Below, in pieces: positions 1 to 6,231 of a stretch of 6,231 bases of DNA. Each line of letters opens with the position of its first letter. Position 1 is the stretch's first letter. A model generated the notes under the pieces. That model ran no database searches. It was not told where the DNA came from and saw only the letters and a program-made list of their open reading frames with translations. The position numbers and the translations under genes are program-made. The DNA comes from Deltaproteobacteria bacterium (GTDB lineage Bacteria; Desulfobacterota; Binatia; DP-6), in contig VBLD01000095.1 in NCBI GenBank assembly GCA_005879205.1, positions 23,755-29,985 of the forward strand. The letters are read 5' to 3'.

Positions 1-259
1 CGCGCAACCCGCGCGCTTCCGCCGCCTCGGCCTCGGGATTCGTCCGTCGCACCGCATTGCCGCAGACCACCAGGTCGATGCCGTCGAGCCGCCCCGGGTC
101 GTAGCCGGGCGCGACCGGGATGCCGAGCTCGGCGAGGAGCGTGCTGGCCGGGGGATAGACGTGCTCGTCGGAGCCCGTCACCTCGTGCCCGGCGGCGCGG
201 AGCAGCGTCGCGAGCGCGCTCATGCCGACGCCGCAGGCGGCGATCAGATGCACCCTCAT
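1..259 (-). CDS. mpl: Murein peptide ligase Mpl (UDP-MurNAc:L-Ala-gamma-D-Glu-meso-Dap ligase), N-terminal part, cut by window edge
   Basis: Mpl is a cytoplasmic Mur-family ligase that uses ATP to join recycled murein tripeptide to UDP-N-acetylmuramic acid, bypassing MurC, MurD and MurE. Only the first 86 codons are in the window, covering most of the N-terminal UDP-binding Rossmann domain. The glycine-rich loop is ACGVGMSALA (residues 8-17), followed by GSDEHVYPP at 29-37. GSD-x-x-VYPP-x-ST, the later GYDP and GNAVRRTNPE are typical of Mpl rather than MurC, although the GVGMS loop itself is MurC-like. The ATG at 259 is supported by a GGGAGGGG ribosome binding site (275-268) with an 8-nt spacer. 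It overlaps the stop of the upstream hydrolase gene as ATGA, so translation is probably coupled. The ATP-binding and C-terminal domains lie outside the window, so catalytic completeness cannot be judged. MurC is the main alternative; context with ldcA favours Mpl. Confidence 0.82.
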   Translation of the reverse strand, partial: MRVHLIAACGVGMSALATLLRAAGHEVTGSDEHVYPPASTLLAELGIPVAPGYDPGRLDGIDLVVCGNAVRRTNPEAEAAEARGLR

Positions 260-1380
260 GTGTCGAGCCCCTCCCACACCGCGTCGTGGACGGCCGGCCG
301 GAGTGCCTTGATCGCCTCGTTGTCCCGTCGGGGATGGACGCGGTTGGTGAGCAGGATCACGTGGGCGTCGCGTTCGAGGTCGATCCAGAGCGACGTGCCC
401 GTGAAGCCGAGGTGGCCCACCGCGCGGCCCGAGATGCGGTGGCCGGCGCTCGAGACCTCCGGCGTCGGCGTGTCCCAGCCGAGCGCCCAGGTCGACTGCG
501 GCACTCTCGGATGGCGCGTCCAGAACTCTCGCACGAGCCCGGGCGCCACGAAGGTATCCTCGCCGCGCCAGCAGGCGCGAAGGCGGCAGACGAGCGCGTC
601 GATGTCGGCCGCGCTCGCGAAGAGTCCGGCGTGGCCCGCCACGCCGCCCATCGCGTAGGCGTTGTCGTCGTGGACCTCGCCGCAGAGCACCTTCAGGCGC
701 CACGGACAGCGCTCGGTGGGGGCGATCCGATCGACCAGTGGGGCGACCTTGCGCGCGCGCAGCTCGGTCAGGTCGACGAAGCCCATGGCGCGCAGCCCGA
801 GCGGGCGGAAGATGCGCTCGCGACAGAAGCGGTCGAGCGAGCCGCGCGTGAGGAGCTCGACCAGCTCGCCGAGCGTCATGAAGCCGAGGTCGCTGTAGAG
901 GCTGCGCGTTCCCGTCTCGTACTCGGCCTTTTCGCGGTGGATCTGCTCGTAGACGAACTCCTTGGCGCCGCGGCTGGCCAGGAAGTTGAGGCGACCCTCG
1001 CGATCGCGGCGCGCGATCTCCCGGAAGTACGGCCGCCAGGCCGCCAGACCCGAGCAGTGGGCGAGGAGATGGCGGAACGTGACGTATGTCTTCCCGTGCA
1101 CGCCGAAGTTCGGGAAGAAACGCGTGACGCGGTCGTCGAGTTGCACCTTGCGGTCCTGAACGAGCAACATGAAGGCCGTCGTCGTCGCCAGAGGCTTGGT
1201 GAGCGAGGAGAGGTCGAAGGTCGTGTCGGGCTGCATCGGCTCGGGTGGATCGGGCGTGCGCGACCCGAACGCGGCATGGTGCACCACCTTGCCCGCACGC
1301 GAGACGAGGATCACGGCGCCGGGGAATGCGCCCGCCTCGACCCCATGGCGCAGCAGGTCGTCGGCCGCCGCGAAGTCCAC
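256..1380 (-). CDS. Class C beta-lactamase-like serine hydrolase, cytoplasmic, in murein-recycling operon
   Basis: This is a 374-residue member of the beta-lactamase/penicillin-binding-protein-like serine hydrolases (Beta-lactamase domain, CubicO/EstB type). The acylated serine lies in S59-L-T-K62 (SxxK), the second motif is Y162-S-D164 (the usual class C form is YxN), and H323-L-G325-F-T-G takes the place of the KTG box, as in many esterase-like members. The start chosen is GTG at 1380, one base after the ldcA stop (1384-1382). The reading frame extends further upstream, but that part is only the ldcA gene read in another frame, and the domain begins at once after this GTG (LLRHGVEAGAFPGAVILVSR). 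No signal peptide or membrane segment is visible, so the product should be cytoplasmic. Wedged between ldcA and mpl, it most likely acts on recycled murein peptides, for example as a DD-carboxypeptidase or an amide or ester hydrolase. That role is inference; no substrate can be read from the sequence. No good ribosome binding site is seen, which fits coupled translation. Confidence 0.85.
   Translation of the reverse strand: MDFAAADDLLRHGVEAGAFPGAVILVSRAGKVVHHAAFGSRTPDPPEPMQPDTTFDLSSLTKPLATTTAFMLLVQDRKVQLDDRVTRFFPNFGVHGKTYVTFRHLLAHCSGLAAWRPYFREIARRDREGRLNFLASRGAKEFVYEQIHREKAEYETGTRSLYSDLGFMTLGELVELLTRGSLDRFCRERIFRPLGLRAMGFVDLTELRARKVAPLVDRIAPTERCPWRLKVLCGEVHDDNAYAMGGVAGHAGLFASAADIDALVCRLRACWRGEDTFVAPGLVREFWTRHPRVPQSTWALGWDTPTPEVSSAGHRISGRAVGHLGFTGTSLWIDLERDAHVILLTNRVHPRRDNEAIKALRPAVHDAVWEGLDT
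268..275 (-). promoter_or_regulatory. Ribosome binding site of mpl
   Basis: On the minus strand GGGAGGGG lies 8 nt before the ATG at 259. It sits inside the end of the upstream hydrolase gene. It fixes the mpl start and suggests mpl can also be initiated independently of coupling. Confidence 0.6.
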
Positions 1381-1381
1381 G

Positions 1382-2305
1382 TCAGACGACGGCCGGCTCG
1401 AGCGCGGCGAGCCGGCCGTTCTCGGTATCGATGGCGACCCGCACGCCGAGCGGCAGCGCGTGGTTCCGGCGTTCCCCGGGCGCGGGATCGTGCCCGGCGG
1501 GAACCCCGATGCCCACGGGATACGGCGCGTCGGAGAAGAACTCGCGCACGACGTCGAGTGGATGCACGCCCGCCACCCCGCGGCACGCAGCCATCGTCCC
1601 GAACACGATCCCCGCGAGACGGTCGAGCTTCCCGGCCTGCCGGAGCTGCGTGAGCAGGCGATCGACACGATACGGGAACTCGTGGGCGTCCTCGAGGAAG
1701 AGAACGGCGCCGGCGGTGTCGAGCGCGTGCGGGGTCCCGAGCATGGCGACGAGCACCGAGAGACAGCCCCCGACGAGCCGCCCCACGGCCCGTCCGGGGC
1801 GCACGGTTTCCGGGACCTCGTCTTCCCACACGTAGTCGGGATCCGACAGCACGGCCCACAGGCGCTCGGCAGAGCCTGCGGTCACGCCGCTCGCCAGGTC
1901 GTCGGCGACCATCGGGCCGTGGACGGCGACCGCGCCCGCGCTCACCGTGGCGTTGAGCAGCGCGGTCGCGTCGCTGTAGCCGACGATCGCCTTCGGCTGG
2001 CGCGCCAGACCATCGAGGTGGAGCAGCGGCAGGAGACGCTGGCTTCCGTATCCGCCGCGCGCGCAGAAGATGGCGCGAATGTCCGGATCGTCGATCATGC
2101 GCTGGAGATCCGCGCGTCGGGCCTCGTCGGCGCCTGCCAGATAGGCGTGGCGGGCGCGCACCGAGTCACCGAGCATCACCCGCAGCCCCCACCCCTCGAG
2201 CACGCGGACACCCGACTCGAGCCGCGCTTCGTCGACCGCCCCCGATGGCGCGATCACGGCTACCACGTCGCCCGGCCGGAGCCTGCGAGGCTTCGCGATC
2301 GCCAC
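1382..2305 (-). CDS. ldcA: Muramoyltetrapeptide (LD-)carboxypeptidase LdcA, family S66
   Basis: LdcA is a cytoplasmic serine peptidase that removes the terminal D-Ala from L-Ala-D-Glu-Dap-D-Ala during murein recycling, supplying the tripeptide used by Mpl. The 307-residue product starts near the family norm with RRLRPGDVVAVIAPSG. The nucleophile is S111 in GYSDATAL, the catalytic Glu is probably E205 in LFLED and the His is H272 in GVPAGHDP. These match the Ser-Glu-His spacing known for Pseudomonas LdcA (S115, E217, H285). GGCLSVLVAMLGTP is the usual substrate-pocket segment. I chose GTG at 2305 because it yields the family-like start. The frame is open to a TTG at 2350, but that codon lies in the candidate -35 element. 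The gene leads the minus-strand operon, followed after 1 nt by the serine hydrolase. No signal peptide is seen. All three catalytic residues are present, so it should be active. Confidence 0.9.
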   Translation of the reverse strand: MAIAKPRRLRPGDVVAVIAPSGAVDEARLESGVRVLEGWGLRVMLGDSVRARHAYLAGADEARRADLQRMIDDPDIRAIFCARGGYGSQRLLPLLHLDGLARQPKAIVGYSDATALLNATVSAGAVAVHGPMVADDLASGVTAGSAERLWAVLSDPDYVWEDEVPETVRPGRAVGRLVGGCLSVLVAMLGTPHALDTAGAVLFLEDAHEFPYRVDRLLTQLRQAGKLDRLAGIVFGTMAACRGVAGVHPLDVVREFFSDAPYPVGIGVPAGHDPAPGERRNHALPLGVRVAIDTENGRLAALEPAVV

Positions 2306-2321
2306 GGACTCCAATCGTCTG

Positions 2322-2350
2322 CGGATAGCGGCTTCGTCCCCGCAAGTCAA
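2322..2350 (-). promoter_or_regulatory. Candidate sigma70-type promoter of the ldcA-hydrolase-mpl operon
   Basis: On the minus strand TTGACT (2350-2345, 5 of 6 to the -35 consensus) is followed after 17 nt by TATCCG (2327-2322, 3 of 6 to the -10 consensus). A start of transcription near 2315 would leave only about 10 nt before the GTG at 2305. The -10 is weak, so this is a candidate only. Confidence 0.35.
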
Positions 2351-2356
2351 ACTTGC
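2342..2356. repeat. Perfect inverted repeat (6-3-6) in the divergent intergenic region, possible operator
   Basis: GCAAGT-CAA-ACTTGC is a perfect dyad with a 3-nt centre. It lies between the divergent ldcA operon and DUF507 genes and overlaps the candidate -35 of ldcA. A repressor bound here could act on one or both directions. It is short, so chance occurrence is possible. Confidence 0.35.
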
Positions 2357-2387
2357 AAAAGCATCGGGTGCCGCCTAAAGCATGTTC

Positions 2388-2681
2388 ATGCGGCCGTCTG
2401 CGGCGCATCTCCAGCGGGTGGCCGAGCTCCTCGTGAAGCGGCTCGTCGCCGCCGACGTCCTCACGCTCGACGTGCCCGAGGAGACCGTGCACACTCGATT
2501 CGCGGCGCTCCTCGCCCGCAACTTCGAGGAAGAGGCCGAGATCGAGCGCGAAGCCGAGGCCGAGGCCGAGCGCGTGGTGCGCCGGGGCGCCCCCGGCGTC
2601 CGCCGCGAGGATCTCGATCTCCGTCGCGTCGAGCAGCTCGTCAAGCAACGGATCGCGGAGCGCCGGGGATTCGTGCTGTGA
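2388..2681 (+). CDS. DUF507 family protein, first of a tandem pair
   Basis: This is a small 97-residue cytoplasmic protein of the DUF507 family, whose function is unknown. The recognisable features are the MRPS start, LLVKRL (15-19 region), a very acidic helix with EEEAEIEREAEAEAE (47-61) and the C-terminal KQRIAERRGFVL, a common ending in this subfamily. It looks all-helical with coiled-coil potential, with no signal peptide and no membrane segment. Two in-frame ATGs exist, at 2382 and 2388. I prefer 2388 because the family usually starts M-R; neither has a good ribosome binding site. The stop overlaps the start of the second DUF507 gene (GTGA), so the two are probably made together and may form a heteromer. 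The neighbourhood (groES-groEL downstream) hints at a housekeeping role but proves nothing. Confidence 0.8.
   Translation: MRPSAAHLQRVAELLVKRLVAADVLTLDVPEETVHTRFAALLARNFEEEAEIEREAEAEAERVVRRGAPGVRREDLDLRRVEQLVKQRIAERRGFVL
2553..2570 (+). repeat. Tandem hexamer GCCGAG x3 inside the first DUF507 gene
   Basis: Three in-frame copies of GCCGAG encode AEAEAE (residues 56-61) in the acidic helix, with another copy at 2535-2540. Changes in copy number would stay in frame and alter only helix length. Confidence 0.6.
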
Positions 2682-2941
2682 CGCTCTCGGAGGGCCGGCT
2701 CTCCTTCCTGTCGCACGCCATCCTGAAGGCCGTCACCGCCGACCGGCTGGGGCGGATCCGGAGCGAGCGGCTCTTCCTCGCCGAAGCCAAGCGCGTCCTG
2801 TCCGAGGGCTTCTCCCTCGACGAGCGCCTCGACCAACTGGCGCGGGGGCGGATGCCCAAGCGGGTCGTACCGGGCAGCCGCGAGTGGGACGTGCTCTACC
2901 GCCGTTACTACGAGGAGGAACGGCGGAAGCTCGGCCGCTGA
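2678..2941 (+). CDS. DUF507 family protein, second of a tandem pair
   Basis: This 87-residue protein is a clear DUF507 member: the C-terminal signature V64-PGSREWDVLYRRYYEEE (to 81) is the hallmark of the family. The N-terminal half (LSFLSHAILKAV, then an acidic/basic amphipathic stretch) is helical. The start is GTG at 2678, overlapping the stop of the first DUF507 gene by 4 nt (GTGA), with a weak GGGG at 2665-2668. The same frame is open far upstream, but only as antisense read-through of the ldcA operon, so the long version is not real. The function is unknown; no catalytic motif or cofactor site is seen. It differs enough from its partner (which lacks the GSREWD signature) to suggest specialised halves of one complex. 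It ends 95 nt before groES, and no terminator is evident between them. Confidence 0.88.
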   Translation: MTLSEGRLSFLSHAILKAVTADRLGRIRSERLFLAEAKRVLSEGFSLDERLDQLARGRMPKRVVPGSREWDVLYRRYYEEERRKLGR

Positions 2942-2959
2942 GCCGTCTCGCCCTCCACC

Positions 2960-2987
2960 TTGACAGCGGGGGCCGCATGGTTACTGT
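2960..2987 (+). promoter_or_regulatory. Candidate sigma70-type promoter of groES-groEL
   Basis: A perfect -35 TTGACA (2960-2965) is followed after 16 nt by TACTGT (2982-2987), a weak -10. Transcription would start near 2994, giving a leader of about 40 nt. No CIRCE element (TTAGCACTC-N9-GAGTGCTAA) and no clear sigma32-type -10 (CCCCAT-like at the right spacing) is visible between 2942 and 3036. Confidence 0.5.
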
Positions 2988-3021
2988 TGGCGCCCAAAAT
3001 CCCTCACCCGTTTCGGTTACG

Positions 3022-3028
3022 AAAGGAG
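3022..3028 (+). promoter_or_regulatory. Ribosome binding site of groES
   Basis: AAAGGAG lies 8 nt before the ATG at 3037 and fixes the groES start against the longer open frame that begins upstream. Its first three bases are in the right arm of a small hairpin, TTTCG-GTTA-CGAAA (3011-3024). Confidence 0.75.
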
Positions 3029-3036
3029 CCGCGGGC

Positions 3037-3330
3037 ATGAAGATCAGGCCACTTCAGGACCGGGTACTCGTCAAGCGCCTCGAGGAAGAGATCGAGAAGA
3101 CCAAGGGCGGCATCATCATCCCCGATACCGCCAAGGAGAAGCCGCAGCAGGGGAAGGTCATCGCGGTCGGGAAAGGCAAGGTCGGCGAGAACGGAAAAGT
3201 GATCCCGCTCGACGTCAAGGCCGGCGACACCGTGCTGTTCGGCAAGTACTCCGGGTCCGAGATCAAGCTCGACGGCGAAGAACATCTGATCATGCGCGAG
3301 GAAGACATCCTCGGCGTGGTCGAGCGCTGA
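3037..3330 (+). CDS. groES: Co-chaperonin GroES (Hsp10)
   Basis: GroES forms the heptameric lid that closes the GroEL folding chamber in the cytoplasm. The 97-residue product has the normal length. It begins MKIRPLQDRVLVKR, carries the mobile loop with the GroEL-contacting GGIIIPDTA (24-32), then KEKPQQGKVIAVG, the GDTVLFGKYSG strand and the ending EEDILGVVER. All parts of a working GroES are present. The ATG at 3037 is chosen because of the AAAGGAG ribosome binding site and because the family start is M-K/N-I-R-P-L. The frame extends upstream to 2884, but that part overlaps DUF507 and the promoter. groEL follows after 15 nt, so both are transcribed together. The sequence resembles deltaproteobacterial GroES (from memory). 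Confidence 0.98.
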   Translation: MKIRPLQDRVLVKRLEEEIEKTKGGIIIPDTAKEKPQQGKVIAVGKGKVGENGKVIPLDVKAGDTVLFGKYSGSEIKLDGEEHLIMREEDILGVVER

Positions 3331-3337
3331 GGAGGAG
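3331..3337 (+). promoter_or_regulatory. Strong ribosome binding site of groEL
   Basis: GGAGGAG directly follows the groES stop and ends 8 nt before the groEL ATG. This fits the need for more GroEL than a weak coupled start would give. Confidence 0.8.
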
Positions 3338-3345
3338 AAAACGCA

Positions 3346-4977
<1,632 letters not shown>

Positions 4978-4999
4978 CCGTCGGGACGGACGGTCTCGT

Positions 5000-5046
5000 G
5001 CGAGCCCCCGGGATGCGCCATTTGGCGCCCGGGGGCTCGCCGTTTT
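5000..5046 (+). terminator. Rho-independent terminator of the groES-groEL operon
   Basis: A 13-bp perfect GC-rich stem pairs 5000-5012 with 5028-5040 (core CCCCCGGG with CCCGGGGG). Above it an inner stem CGCC (5016-5019) pairs with GGCG (5024-5027) across an ATTT loop, leaving a 3-nt bulge at 5013-5015. Three bases after the stem TTTT runs from 5043 to 5046. It lies 22 nt after the groEL stop and separates that operon from ffh. Confidence 0.9.
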
Positions 5047-5069
5047 CGGCCAAGTGTTCCAGCGGTTCA

Positions 5070-5098
5070 TTGACAGGTTTGCCAACCTCCAGTAACAG
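5070..5098 (+). promoter_or_regulatory. Candidate sigma70-type promoter of ffh
   Basis: A perfect TTGACA (5070-5075) is followed after 17 nt by TAACAG (5093-5098, 3 of 6 to the -10 consensus). Transcription would start near 5105, about 20 nt before the ATG at 5126. Its place just after a terminator makes a promoter expected here. The spacer holds a small dyad, AGGTT-TGCC-AACCT (5075-5088). Confidence 0.5.
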
Positions 5099-5125
5099 TC
5101 GTCTTTCCCGAACGGCAGTCCCCTG

Positions 5126-6231
5126 ATGTTCGAGTCCCTCGGCGAGAAGTTCGACTCGCTCCTCCGCAAGCTCCAGGGCCAGGGGAGGATCACCGAGCGC
5201 AACATCGAGGAGGCGCTCCGCGACGTGCGGCTGGCGCTGCTCGAGGCGGACGTCAACGTCGCCGTGGTGCGCGACTTCGTCGAGGCGGTGAAGCGCGACG
5301 CGCTCGGCGAGGAGGTGCTGCGCAGCCTCACCCCGGAGCAGCATTTCATCAAGCTCGTGCACCGGGAGCTGGTCCGGGCGCTCGGAGGCGCGCCGGTCAC
5401 GCTCGACCTCGGCGGCCCGACACCGACGGTCGTCATGCTCGTCGGCCTCAACGGCTCGGGGAAGACCACCACCACGGCCAAGCTCGCGCGTCACCTGCGC
5501 GAGGAGCGCGGCCGCTCCCCCTACCTCGCCTCGGTCGACGTCTACCGGCCGGCCGCCATGGCGCAGCTCGAGACGCTCGCCCGCCAGCTCGGCCTGCCGG
5601 TCCATCCCGCGGGCGACGGCGATCCGTCCGCGCGCGCCCGCGACGCAGTCGCCGCGGCGCGGGCGGCGGGCGCCGACCTCGTGCGAGCTCGAGCGGCTCG
5701 TCGCCGCCGTTCAGCCGGGCCAGGTCCTGCTGGTCGCCGACGCGATGACCGGTCAGGACGCCGTCGCCACCGCCGAGGGTTTCGCGGGCCGGCTGCCGGT
5801 GAGCGGCGTCGTCCTCACCAAGATCGAAGGAGACGCCCGCGGCGGCGCGGCGCTGTCGCTGCGCGCGGTGACCGGCAAGCCGATCGTGTTCGTCGGCACG
5901 GGAGAGAAGCTCGACGCTCTCGAGCCGTTCCACCCCGACCGCATCGCGTCGCGCATCCTCGGCATGGGCGACGTGCTGTCGCTCATCGAGCGCGCGGAGA
6001 AGGCCTACGACCGCGCGGCGGCCGAGGACGTCGCCAAGAAGCTCCGGCGGAACGAGTTCAACCTCGAAGACTTCCGGGACCAGCTGCGCACCGTCAAGAA
6101 GATGGGATCCGTGGCGGAGCTGATCGGCATGATCCCCGGGGTCAAGAAGCTGCTCAAGGGCGCCGACCTGACCGGCGCCGAGGCGGAGCTCAAGCGCGTC
6201 GAGGCGATCATCGACTCGATGACGCGCGAGG
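5126..6231 (+). pseudogene. ffh: Signal recognition particle GTPase Ffh (SRP54), frameshifted with internal deletion of the G3 motif; 3' end outside the window
   Basis: Ffh binds 4.5S RNA and signal peptides at the ribosome and, with FtsY, delivers nascent membrane proteins. The first segment (5126-5683, 186 codons) holds the helical N domain (MFESLGEKFDSLLRKL), the P-loop GLNGSGKTTTT (G1, 107-117) and DVYRPAA (G2, 138-144). After GADLV the expected LVDTAGRLH segment is absent. The homologous protein resumes at 5685 in the +1 frame: ELERLVAAVQPG, VADAMTGQD, LTKIEGDARGGAALS (G4, with Glu for the usual Asp) and FHPDRIASRILGMGDV leading into the M domain, which runs to the window edge. Compared with E. 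coli Ffh as I recall it, about 16 residues (48 nt) are replaced by one nucleotide. Without DTAGR and in the wrong frame no working Ffh can be made. The original frame also has no stop to the window end and would give an Arg-rich false tail. HPDRIASRILGMGD identifies Ffh rather than FtsY or FlhF. Because Ffh is essential, an assembly or read error is as likely as a real lesion. The ATG lacks a clear ribosome binding site. Confidence 0.85.
5681..5690 (+). other. Deletion/frameshift junction in ffh
   Basis: GTG (V186, last codon aligned to Ffh) is followed by a single C at 5684, then GAG CTC, where the homologous frame resumes. The stretch around it (GAGCTCGAGC) is locally palindromic, which could favour slippage or a mis-assembly. 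Confidence 0.75.

Noticed and set aside
286..1653. 455-codon plus-strand open frame opposite the serine hydrolase
   Set aside because: It is an Arg/Ala/Glu-rich shadow of the hydrolase and ldcA genes, without domain features or a ribosome binding site.
1381..1668. N-terminal extension of the serine hydrolase
   Set aside because: These codons are the end of ldcA in another frame, and the hydrolase domain starts right after GTG 1380.
2306..2350. ldcA start at TTG 2350
   Set aside because: It adds 15 residues unlike the family, has no ribosome binding site and lies in the candidate -35. GTG 2305 gives the usual N-terminus.
2354..2381. Promoter for the DUF507 genes (TTGCAA, 16 nt, TAAAGC)
   Set aside because: Only 3 of 6 bases fit at the -10, and the transcript would begin at the start codon. 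Too weak to list, although a rightward promoter in this region is expected.
1169..2677. Long upstream extension of the second DUF507 gene
   Set aside because: The family match is confined to the last 87 codons. The rest is antisense to ldcA and the hydrolase, and a GTGA-coupled start exists at 2678.
2942..3036. CIRCE or sigma32 control site before groES
   Set aside because: No pair of TTAGCACTC-like arms is seen, and no CCCCAT-like -10 lies at the right distance from a CTTGA-type -35.
5126..6231. Programmed frameshift in ffh
   Set aside because: A programmed shift would not remove the DTAGR-containing segment, and no slippery heptamer is present at the junction.

Overview
This GC-rich window (strong G/C preference at third codon positions) looks like a chromosomal segment of a Gram-negative bacterium. 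It carries murein-recycling genes (Mpl, LdcA), a pair of DUF507 genes, a standard one-copy-style groES-groEL operon and ffh. The DUF507 pair and the GroES sequence resemble deltaproteobacterial-type lineages and related uncultured phyla. That placement is inference from memory of these families. I see no mobile element, CRISPR array, tRNA or rRNA, and no gene-free stretch over 300 bases.

Left half (1-2305, minus strand): a tight three-gene operon read right to left. ldcA (LD-carboxypeptidase, family S66) is followed after 1 nt by a class C beta-lactamase-like serine hydrolase without a signal peptide. That gene overlaps by ATGA the start of mpl (murein peptide ligase), which runs off the left edge. 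LdcA trims recovered tetrapeptide to tripeptide and Mpl reattaches tripeptide to UDP-MurNAc. The hydrolase between them is probably a cytoplasmic enzyme of the same pathway, with unknown substrate.

Centre (2306-2387): a divergent intergenic region of about 80 nt. It has a perfect 6-3-6 inverted repeat overlapping the -35 of a candidate ldcA promoter.

Right half (2388-6231, plus strand): two DUF507 paralogues coupled by a GTGA overlap, then groES and groEL with their own TTGACA promoter and strong ribosome binding sites. A textbook intrinsic terminator follows, then ffh (SRP54) with a second TTGACA promoter. No CIRCE operator is visible before groES.

The most striking feature is in ffh. At about 5684 the sequence jumps from the middle of the GTPase domain to a point about 16 residues further on, in another frame. 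This removes the G3 motif (DTAGR). Both the original and the shifted frame stay open to the window end, so an ORF caller would hide the lesion. Ffh is normally essential, so this is either an assembly or sequencing deletion or a real lesion compensated elsewhere. I do not find a convincing entirely new system. The main leads are the ffh lesion, the cytoplasmic hydrolase of the recycling operon and the DUF507 pair beside groESL.
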